Source: Jaapia argillacea MUCL 33604 (lineage: Eukaryota; Basidiomycota; Agaricomycetes; Jaapiales; Jaapiaceae). Taken from it: a stretch of 64,000 nucleotides of DNA. The translations under genes and the position numbers were made by a program. Positions 53,349-64,000 of this stretch are shown in pieces. The notes beneath the pieces are model-generated. The model was not told the DNA's origin. It searched no databases and was given only the letters and a program-made list of their open reading frames with translations. The stretch is taken from the NCBI GenBank assembly GCA_000697665.1, contig KL197709.1:845877-909876 (forward strand), read 5' to 3'. Numbering within the stretch: the stretch's first letter is position 1; each line of letters opens with the position of its first letter.

Positions 53349-54528
53349 ATGGCAGACAATCCGTTCATCGAAATTAGCCCTCAAGATGGCCTTGATGCAG
53401 ACACACCAGCGCCGTATTACAGTCGACCTCCTTCTCCACACCCATCACACATCACGAGCGAACACTCCAGTTATTCCAATGAGCCCTCAGCCACGAGGAA
53501 GGAAGTAGAGCATGAGCCTATAAGTCATGTTTATCTCCTCACGGTTGGGTCAAGCCAACTACGATTTGCCATCAGGTGCGTACAACCACGAGTAGCATCC
53601 TTTCGCATCCATCACGTCCTTTTAGAGTACTGCCCCATGATCAAAATGATCTGTGCACATTGTCCCTCTCTATGAAAGCTGGATGCGTGGAGCGTCAGAT
53701 CTGCGAACCCGTCATGCTCAAGCTTGGAGTTGACATCCGCAAACTGGAATTCTCCGTGTTGTATGTCCCCCCACCCCGTTTTCATGGCGAGCCGAGCATC
53801 TGACCCTCCTTCGACAGTTTATTTCCTCCAAAAAAAAGCCTACCAGCAGGGTGTCTGTATGCCCTCCGTGTCTGGATTCGAGCCAATGGTGTCGAGCATC
53901 GACTGTTCTCTGACGACGATTTATGGATCGGGGATGATCCAGATTTCAACTCCATTGCGGACGCATCGCTCGCTCGATTATTTCAAGTTAATCCTTACTA
54001 TCAGATTTACAACGCTCGAGTCGGAAAAGCCGAACTAAATTTCATCGCGAGGTTCTTGTTTCCTTGACATCTGGTTGGCATCTTAATTTACAGTTCTCCA
54101 GGTGGACAGCCGTTGGAGCGAGTGCTCACAATGACTACACCCTTTCTTTGGAGTACGCAGCAGGTGGCATTGGCCGGACCCTTTTCAAGGGATTGGATCT
54201 TCACGTTGAATGCGATCCTCGGGAAGTGTTGTTCATCTTCTAGTGAGTTGATCCGCCACGCCTTGGAATAATCAACTTACCCAACTTTGACAGCACTGTG
54301 CCCATCACGTCCACTCCTCCGGGAGCCAGCCACCGGCTTCGCGTGTGGCTTCGATGTCCGGTGACGGCAAAAGCGCCATCAGGCTCACAAACATATATCT
54401 TCCAACGCATATGGAAGACAGACGAGTTAAAGGTTGGGTCGGAGCTCGACTTCTCCCTCCTTGGTCGTGGAGTCATCATGGGTGTTCGATGCGAGGATAT
54501 TGCTTCAGAAACTGAGTATGGGACCTAG
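53349..54528 (+). CDS. Unknown protein, tandem paralogue A
   Basis: Multi-exon, about 330 residues. The start MADNPFIEISPQDGLDADTP is followed by a Ser/Pro-rich tail and HEPISHVYLLTVGSSQLRFA. Then LSLSMKAGCVERQICEPVML, LFPPKKSLPAGCLYALRVWI, RANGVEHRLFSDDDLWIGDD, PDFNSIADASLARLFQVNPY, GKAELNFIARW, RTLFKGLDLHVECDPREVLF, PPGASHRLRVWLRCP and IFQRIWKTDELKVGSELDFS. It is closely related over its length to the next gene, and intron positions agree. I do not recognise the family. Predicted to be mostly beta-strand with no membrane segment or signal peptide. It appears intact, so both copies may be active. Confidence 0.75.
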
Positions 54529-54904
54529 CCCATAGGGCTGTTGTTTGGGGACATGAATTTTTTGACCAAGATAATATTGATTGTTTACCCAAGGCCGTTC
54601 ATTACTTGCACACTTTTGGATGGTCATGTTGGACCTGTTCTTGACATGAGTTAGTTCAATGCGAGTTGTCAGAGGGGTCGATTGTACCCTTCTGTGACTT
54701 TGTGTATTCGTAACATGCGTACACCTGCACATAACCACGCCTCCAAGTTCCAACCAACTGGATCAATTAAACTTACTGTCCGCAAGCCCAGAACTGAGGC
54801 TGTCCAGAGTCTGCCTCCGCCTGTTGACCAGCGCCTATGCTTTTATGATCCCCAAACATCATTGATGCGACCTTTCCCCAAACTACTTCCATCCGACTGG
54901 CGTC
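54529..54904. other. Intergenic region between tandem paralogues
   Basis: 376 bases, no gene seen. It separates the two copies and should carry the terminator of A and the promoter of B. Confidence 0.4.
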
Positions 54905-56191
54905 ATGTCGAGACATCATAATCCCTTCAGCGAAACCAGCCCTCCAGACTACAGTGTTGTCGGGGCACCCCTAACGTCGCCGTGGAGTCGACCACCTTCC
55001 CGACAATCGAATCAACGCTCATCTCACTCTCATCGGGACAGTGTCAACAGTGGTGTCTCCGATTATTCAAGTTGGTCTCCAACAAGGAGAGATTCGAAGC
55101 AGGTGTCGATAGTTCATGTCTATCGTCTCACCGCAGGTTCCACCCAGCTACAATTCTTGATAAAGTGAGCACACACCCTCTCCTTTTTGCAAGCCCAGTC
55201 TCATCATCCTTAAACTCGGTTATCAGTGTCGACCCTGGTAGCACGTCCGACGAGTTCATCATTAGCCTATCAATGAAGGCAGGTTGTGTCGAGCGGAAAA
55301 TATGCGAGCCTACCACCCTCAAACTTGCCATCGATCCTCGCAAACTAGAGTTTTGTGTCTTGTATGTGCCATCTGTTATCCGCAACGATGCACCCCATCT
55401 GATCCCTTCTGATAGCTTGTTCCCTCCAAAGACGAGTCTACCCGCTGGGTGTCTATATGCCCTTCGTGTGTGGCTTCGTGCAAATGGTGTCGATCATCGT
55501 CTGTTCTCCGAGGATGATCTGTGGATTGGTGACGATCCTGACTTCAATTCCATCGCGGATGCTTCCTTCGCCCGATTGCACAAGCTGAACCCGGATTCTC
55601 AGGTGTATCGAGGGCGAGTAGGAAAGGCAGAGCTCAATTTTATCGCAAGGTACCGTGTATTCCGTCGTTTCGTTCATTCTAGTACCTATTCAACAACTCC
55701 CTGCTCTCATATATCAGATGGACTACGACTGGTGGGAATTCGTACAAACTCACTCTTGATTACAAGGCGGGCGGAGTGGGTCGCACTCTTTTCGAAGACC
55801 TCGAGCTCCAACTTGATTGCGATCCTCAAGAAGTATTATTCGTGATCTAGTCAGTCTTTTCCGTCTTACGAGGTAAAGCGATCCAAATCTCATGGAAACA
55901 TGTAGCACCGTGCCTATGACCTCTATCCCTCCCGGAGCTACTCATCGTGTGCGACTGTGGCTCCGGTGTCCAGTAGCTGCATCGCGCACCTCGACACACG
56001 CACAAGCATATGTTTACCAGCGGATATGGAAGTCCGATGAGCTGAAAGTTGGTTCAGAGCTCGACTTCAGTCTGCTGGGTCGCAATGTCATCATGGCCGT
56101 CTCCGAATACCACGGAACTCGTCCTCGCGCCAGTTTATCAGCCTCATCAGTCTCTGCTTACAGTGACACAGCACCGCTCCTGAAGAGGTGA
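54905..56191 (+). CDS. Unknown protein, tandem paralogue B
   Basis: Start MSRHHNPFSETSPPDYSVVG, then a Ser/Arg-rich stretch and VSIVHVYRLTAGSTQLQFLI. Next are LSMKAGCVERKICEPTTLKL, LFPPKTSLPAGCLYALRVWL, RANGVDHRLFSEDDLWIGDD, PDFNSIADASFARLHKLNPD, GKAELNFIARW, DLELQLDCDPQEVLFVI, PPGATHRVRLWLRCPVAASR and VYQRIWKSDELKVGSELDFS, ending with a polar tail (SVSAYSDTAPLLKR). Exon phases equal those of A: for example both use TT|gtatgt just before LFPPK. Divergence at the N-terminus and tail shows the duplication is not very recent. The family is not recognised. Confidence 0.75.
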
Positions 56192-56593
56192 TTGGAGGCT
56201 TTCCAACAACCAATTGCTGTATCTGTATCATATGCCTTCATCACGATTACTCATGCCAGCCCACACCAATATTTCCGTTGCATGTTGATTTATATGAGAG
56301 TCTGTAATTACAATACAGTGTTTGAGTAATACAGAAGAAGACTGCCAAAATGCCGACGCCAGAAATGGAAGCTGAAGAGCGAAGGTGAGGAGGTGGAAAT
56401 TACGGAGACTTCACATCGGACCTGACGGGGATACAGGTAGCCTCATTCGAAGACCGCCATAACGCCTGTGGAGGAAAATGATAAATAAACCAAATAGGTC
56501 AATTCGCGAGAGGAGTGTAGTTGAACGACGGCCAAGCTTGTCTATTAGTTTATATCCGCGAGGTGAGAATGAGGATTGTTCATCCAGGAGGGA
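56192..56593. other. Convergent intergenic region
   Basis: About 400 bases between the stops of paralogue B (+) and poly(A) polymerase (-). AT-rich stretches suit poly(A) sites; no gene seen. Confidence 0.4.
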
Positions 56594-59358
<2,765 letters not shown>

Positions 59359-59762
59359 TCCCTGTAGCCATAATGTCGTCGGATAGCCGCCTAAGCTTGA
59401 GTAGTATGAAATGAAACCAAAAGAAGTCAGATAACAACCAAGCTAGCTTCACAGAGGATGTGTGTACGAACACAAAGCGTTTCGGGGGCAGCCGAGAGTG
59501 ATGGTGTAACTTTAGGGTGACGTGTGACGTGTCACAGCTTTAGGTTTTCCCTCGGTCGCCTGCAATAGCTTACAATGTGTAACCCGTATGGCTGTAGTGC
59601 ATACAGATACAATACAATACATCTAGAGATTATGTCCGAGGTCTAAGAAATACGAACAGACACGGGAAGTATCTACGGGAACAACGAATGGACAGACTTC
59701 CGGCAGGGACGAATAAAAATGGGGCAGGAGTAGAAATGTCTCGGGATACGGGAAGGGCGGTC
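59359..59762. other. Intergenic region
   Basis: About 400 bases between the poly(A) polymerase start and the end of the beta-helix gene, both minus strand. It should hold the poly(A) polymerase promoter; no gene seen. Confidence 0.4.
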
Positions 59763-61536
59763 TTATAGCCAGGTTTTATTTTCAGGGCTCTGAGGCAAAT
59801 ACTCCGATCTCCGGATTGTTGAACTAGCGGGGCGGTTATGGCGGTTCAGAGCCCATCTGCGAATGAACCAGGCAGCAGCTGCGATCGCCAAAACACCAAC
59901 GACGATCCCAACAGCCAGGCCAATTTTGAGAGCACTGGAGGAGCCACTCTCGGCCTTGTTGGCTTCGGGAGGAGCAACTGGAGAAGTAGTAGAATTGGGG
60001 TTGGGATTACCGCCATAAGGCCAGTAATCGCCACCCTGAGGCGGAAGAATGCAAGTGAGCGAGTTGCCGTCGGGTACGGATTGGAAGTCGAACTGGGTGG
60101 TAGAAGCTGTAACGGTGTTCCAGTCGATGACGAATGCGGCGGGATTCGGGGTGGTGTCGGAACTGCTACAATTTGGCCCGCGTGAACCAATGAACGACGT
60201 GTTGCCGACGAGAACGTTCTGCTCGACAGTGAAGTTGCGGGCGGAAGTCATCGCCATTCCATAGCCAAACGCGCCGGTGAGTTGGTTGTTGATGACGGTT
60301 CCAGATTGGCTGACGTTGTTGTAGTATCGGGGTCCGAACCACGTACGAGGGCCGATAGCGATACCAATCCTGCAGGAATCATAATGAGAAGCGCGCTCGG
60401 TAGATGTAAAAGGAATGCACTGACTTGATGATAACATCTGGCTTGTTGACACCTTTACTGTCCCCATCAGTGTCGGGACCAGTGGCGAATGCGCCAACGA
60501 TGGTATTGTTAGTGACAATGGTGCCAGTGTAATCGCCGCTGAAGGGATCGTAATCGACCATATTGATGCCACCAAGAAGAGTTTGCTGCAAGGATCCCAA
60601 TTAGCAGCCTATATGCGTCACGAAAACCTGACAGTCCTACATTGACGACCCAAATTGTGTTGTTCTCGACTCGAGTACCAGGGGCGCCAAACAGCACGAT
60701 GCCGCCATCGGTAGGATTCTCGATCATGTTGTTGAGGACGAAGCTGTTACGACAACTCATGCTGATTCCGTCCGCCCATTGCTGGAAGGCATCCGAACCG
60801 CAAGGACCAATATCGTTGTTCCTGACAGTGACGTTGTTGCAGTTCAAGGCACCTTCCGAAACATGTAAACAAGACCAGCTCCTGGGATCGTATGACCGAA
60901 CGTATTCGATGAGTTGATTAGAGTTGGCTCCGCCCATCTCAATGTTAGCTCCGCCATTGGTGGGTGGTGCGCCAAGTCGAGTCCCGTTGATCTGAAACGG
61001 GGGATTAACCACAGCGTATTCAATTAGGAGTAATGCGTACCTGAATGTTTCGAAGCTTAACGCCTGTGCAATTGGCACAAGTGCCATCTACTGCAGTCGT
61101 GTGACCTGCACCGTTGGCGACAGGACCCATTACGACAAGAGTGGCTCGCTGGTCATCGGTCGGATAGCCTTGGGTGCTGATTTCTTGCTGAGGAGCAGCG
61201 AACAAGATAGGCGCGGTGATGATGTATTGCTTGCCGGGACATAAGGATAGAATATAACCAGGACCAGAGGAGTTGAGCGCAATATTCATCCGGTCCGTCA
61301 AGGTGTTGTCAGGGTCTGGCGAAATGCATGTATCGCGAGCTTCCAAGGCGGACACTCGCCTGAGTCAACCATTAGCACAGAAATCAGGAAAATAGGGGAA
61401 ATAGCACTTACTTGTCGAGAAGAGCATCGTCGAGGGGAGCGCGCCTCCCGTGCGCGTTTTCTCTGTGGATATGCGACGAGGCTGTAGCATGTGTGATAAA
61501 GACCGTGAGGATACTGAGCAGGTAACGAGTGTGCAT
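59763..61536 (-). CDS. Secreted or membrane-anchored right-handed beta-helix protein
   Basis: Minus-strand, several introns. The start MHTRYLLSILTVFITHATAS is a signal peptide. The ectodomain reads TLTDRMNIALNSSGPGYILS-LCPGKQYII, GTCANCTGVKLRNIQING, GGANSNQLIEYVRSYDPRSW, NCNNVTVRNNDIGPCGSDAF, SFVLNNMIENPTDGGIVLFG, TRVENNTIWVVN, GTIVTNNTIVGAF and FTVEQNVLVGNTSFIG. The repeated V-x-N-N and IxxN turns are typical of parallel beta-helix proteins (pectate-lyase-like fold), and there are many N-glycosylation sites. A Pro/Ser linker, one transmembrane helix (ALKIGLAVGIVVGVLAIAAA-AWFI) and a basic cytosolic tail follow. Substrate and activity are unknown; a cell-surface carbohydrate-binding or lyase role is inference. 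Confidence 0.82.
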
Positions 61537-62110
61537 GGCGCCTGTCTATGATCTAAATGTACAGGGGCGCTAGTCTGGAGAAAGGGAAGTCAGGACAACC
61601 TCGCCTGTGGAATACGAAGGGGATGGTAGAGGTTGAGGATGAACCTGTGCTCACCAGCGACTTTGACTTTATGGAAGCCGAAACTGACAGAGGGTTTTGC
61701 CTTATTTGGAAATTGTCACTATCTGACGGCAGGTGCTGTCAACCGCCCGTCCAAATGCCCACGCTGTCTGTCAAGAAACTCACCTCTTTCTTTCAGAATT
61801 CAAACAGTGCTGGTGGTTGTTTGAAGAGTGGAGGAACTCCTGACGATGCTTTTCATACCTGCGCCACGATGCGCAAGCCAGGCGCTCGGCTCGAGGCTAT
61901 TCTTGCACAATTAACTCCAATGTCTTCACTGTCTCCACGGTCAAACACCGCATTGTGATGGTATCATCGAAACTCAAGGATTTATTATCACTCGACTTCC
62001 AGACCTACTTATGGCTGTCTCATTTTGGTGCTCTGGCGACAATAGCTATCTAGACGCTGGTACCGGGTTGGCCTGAAACCCAGGGGACCGGTTGCAACCC
62101 AAGGCACTGA

Positions 62111-62130
62111 CTCGCAACTGCAGCTGCGAG
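62111..62130. repeat. 20-bp imperfect palindrome
   Basis: The sequence CTCGCAACTGCAGCTGCGAG pairs with its reverse complement at 18 of 20 positions. Its centre holds overlapping PstI-type CTGCAG and E-box CAGCTG hexamers. This could be a binding site for a dimeric regulator. Confidence 0.55.
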
Positions 62131-62153
62131 CAGTCACTGAGCTTCTCCGAAGT

Positions 62154-62173
62154 CTTATCAGCTTGCTTATCAG
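62154..62173. promoter_or_regulatory. Tandem GATA-factor sites
   Basis: CTTATCAG occurs twice, 4 bases apart, which on the minus strand is CTGATAAG twice, a full-length GATA-factor consensus in the same orientation. It lies about 620 bases upstream of the beta-helix start. Confidence 0.5.
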
Positions 62174-62434
62174 TGCGCCGGGACTTCCATAATTCTCGCG
62201 ACTTCGTGACGTAAACTACGGCGGTGCGTCGAAGATGCTCAAAATGAACGCGGATCGCGTTGAAAATTTACTGCGAGTATCGTTAAAAAGCCCTTGGGCG
62301 TTGGTCTCGTCATCTTCTTCCGCTGGACACGGTATGCCTTCCAGTAGAATTAACGCTTACACCATTGGGCAACGACTGATGGGTCTGAGGAGCTACTTAT
62401 AGTACATGGTGGCAGAATTCAGGCTTCGGGGCAA

Positions 62435-63324
62435 TCACACGGTCACTTTGGTGGTGAAGAAATCCGTCCACTCCTTCTCTCCCCATGAACTACCAATCTC
62501 ACCCGCAACCAAACCATCCCACAACACGGTCGGTGAGACATGGATCGAGTTCTGTCTGGAGAATTTGACTGACGTCGAAGTGTAAATCCCCCATTCATGG
62601 AAATGGACATGAGCAACGCACTGGTGTACTTGAGTTCATCTGTGACGGCCACGCCACCATTAGGTGAGCCCTTCAAAGTGAGCAAATCCTTCACTTCCTC
62701 AGCTTTGTCCTTGCCGATGACGGTAGCCGCAAGGGCCACCAACTTTTCACGAATTTGAAGAGGAGTCAGTTGGGATGACGGGATATCGAAATAGTCTCCC
62801 TGGTTTTTGAATAACTGAAACGAACAGCTGGTGAATATATCGCAAAAGCGCCAACCGAGGCGGGCGAACTCACAACCAAGGAGAACTTCCAAAAGTCCTG
62901 AGGAGAGACACGGGCGACCTGTCGGAAAGTGAGCTTTTGATACCTCGTCGTGTTCTCGAATATACTGACCGCCAGTGCAGCTTCGTGCGTGAAGGTCGAT
63001 GTTCCATGCCAGGGCTGAACCTGGAGTCTTGCAATGGCCTTGACTTTGCCATCATACTTACCACCGGCATCGAGCAATGGTTTCAAAACGCTATCAATCA
63101 CGAGGGCTATCTTGGCGCTAGGACTGATCTCAGATACCAATCACATCGATAGTGTGTCTATCCTGACCTGTATGGGCAAACATAGTCGACTGGTATAACG
63201 TAGTGTGGATCAGACAACCCATCAGCGGCAGTAGGTGAGGAAGCTCACTGAAGATGTCCAAGGTGTGGGGGGCATCGTATCTACCTGCAACGATCAACGG
63301 GCGAAGTGAGGGTTGGAGAGCCAT
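62435..63324 (-). CDS. DsbA-like thioredoxin-fold protein
   Basis: Minus-strand. Segments: MALQPSLRPLIVAGRYDAPH-TLDIF, then SPSAKIALVIDSVLKPLLDA, KAIARLQVQPWHGTSTFTHE-AALAV, ARVSPQDFWKFSLV, LFKNQGDYFDIPSSQLTPLQ and IREKLVALAATVIGKDKAEE. After a GT-AG intron it reads KFSRQNSIHVSPTVLWDGLV-AGEIGSSWGEKEWTDFF. This is the fungal thioredoxin/DsbA-like pattern (HTLDIF at the start of the fold, SPTVLWDGLV with the cis-Pro, GSSWGEKEW near the end). The second exon opens near ISPSAKIAL where relatives carry a Cys-Pro motif; no Cys pair is seen. The junction between TLDIF and SPSAK is not resolved. The function is probably oxidoreductase-like or binding, not proven. Confidence 0.65.
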
Positions 63325-63595
63325 GTCTGTGGTTGTTCTGCTGAAGGTTACGGTGTAAAGTAGCTTGAATGAAAGTCCCCTTCGATGTCTGCCATTTTAT
63401 ACAGCGATGGCGTCAAGACAGACTTCATTACATGGTTACCGTATTCGGAAATCTTAGTCAAACCCAGAGATCACGCACCTCACCAGGAGTCCACCATTGG
63501 CCACAGCTCGTTGGATTGCTCACTCAAAGTTCTATCTTGACTCTCGCCAACACCGTGACCGACCGCTCACTGTCTAGCCACTGGGTTTTTCAGTC
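63325..63595. promoter_or_regulatory. Divergent intergenic region
   Basis: 271 bases between the DsbA-like start (-) and the PCI-protein start (+). No recognised element. Confidence 0.4.
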
Positions 63596-64000
63596 ATGGC
63601 GGTTACCTTCTCCGAATTCCTTGGGATGCTTGCCGAAGCTGTCCAATCTGAAAATGGGCCGAACTTGGCGTATTTGCTTCGACCAACGAGCCCGCATGGC
63701 AAAGATATAGTCAAGGAGTTTCGGAGTCCAACTGTATGCAATGATATTACTGTTCCTCTTTGGATTGTGTTGAACTGGTCTCTGTGGTAGCGACAATCGA
63801 TGTCGTACTATCAAGATGTGCTGGAAGGACCTTGGGACGAAATCGCGATTCAATACGTGCTGGTGGTACACAACGTCGCAAAAAAGAAAGCTGCAGAGGC
63901 CTTCAAAGAGCATACACAACTTGTATCGTAAGTAGGTGCTGTCTCGTGTACGGTATGTCTGTCAATCAAAGTAATGTGGCACCCCCAGATTGTTCTTCCG
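63596..64000 (+). CDS. PCI-domain protein (Thp1/Csn12/PCID2-like), 5' part
   Basis: The start MAVTFSEFLGMLAEAVQSEN is followed by NLAYLLRPTSPHGKDIVKEF and, after a GT-AG intron, SYYQDVLEGPWDEIAIQYVL-VVHNVAKKKAAEAFKEH. LAYLLRPTSPHGK and PWDEIAIQYV are typical of the fungal PCI proteins related to Thp1/Csn12/PCID2, which take part in mRNA export (TREX-2) or in COP9-like complexes. The PCI domain itself lies beyond the right edge of the window, so only the N-terminal part is visible. Confidence 0.75.

Larger units (their letters stand above)
61537..62434. promoter_or_regulatory. Upstream region of beta-helix gene
   Basis: About 900 bases. A 133-codon plus-strand frame (61557-61958) shows no motif and is probably chance. 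At 62111-62173 there is an imperfect 20-bp palindrome followed by two GATA sites, described separately. Confidence 0.4.

Noticed and set aside
61557-61958. 133-codon plus-strand frame
   Set aside because: Begins just 20 bases from the divergent beta-helix start, shows no motif, and probably lies in its promoter.

Overview
The window is nuclear DNA of a filamentous basidiomycete, most likely an agaricomycete. The genes are dense, lie on both strands and are cut by many short introns (about 47-80 nt). The recognisable proteins are typical fungal housekeeping proteins: an ATR-type checkpoint kinase, eIF3d, Nop14, Yaf9, Coa3, a Dsc2/UBAC2-like protein and a GATA factor with a fungal-type finger. 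I found no tRNA, rRNA, CRISPR array, intact transposon or virus-like fossil.

Layout. 1-11.5 kb: the C-terminal part of an FG nucleoporin, a coiled-coil protein with a C-terminal membrane segment, an Rcf2-like HIG1 protein, succinate-semialdehyde dehydrogenase and a Yih1/IMPACT homologue. 11.5-25 kb is gene-poor: only an ING-family PHD-finger protein and a GATA factor are convincing, and the latter sits behind a 3.4-kb gene-free stretch. 25-36.5 kb is a compact housekeeping block: an NTF2-like protein, a ketopantoate-reductase-type enzyme, Dsc2/UBAC2, eIF3d, Ist3/RBMX2 and Nop14. 37.9-46.5 kb is one ATR/Rad3-type PI3K-like kinase gene ending in FATC. 46.5-53 kb holds Yaf9, COX7A, Coa3, an RNase III with a dsRNA-binding domain and mitochondrial GatB. 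53-64 kb holds a tandem pair of unknown paralogues, poly(A) polymerase, a membrane-anchored beta-helix protein, a DsbA-like thioredoxin-fold protein and the start of a PCI-domain protein.

Several genes serve mitochondrial respiration or mitochondrial gene expression (Rcf2-like, SSADH, COX7A, Coa3, GatB). Others serve RNA biology (eIF3d, Ist3, Nop14, poly(A) polymerase, RNase III, PCI protein, Yih1). Two chromatin readers (ING, Yaf9) are typical of NuA4-type complexes. This looks like ordinary fungal gene mixing, not an operon-like system.

The most notable signals are in gene architecture. The NTF2-like gene reads correctly only with a one-nucleotide exon. The SSADH gene has two 7-nt exons within a run of tiny exons. 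Three unrelated genes keep frame only through GC-AG introns with the identical donor GCGAGT. These follow from reading frame and family motifs and need transcript data for proof.
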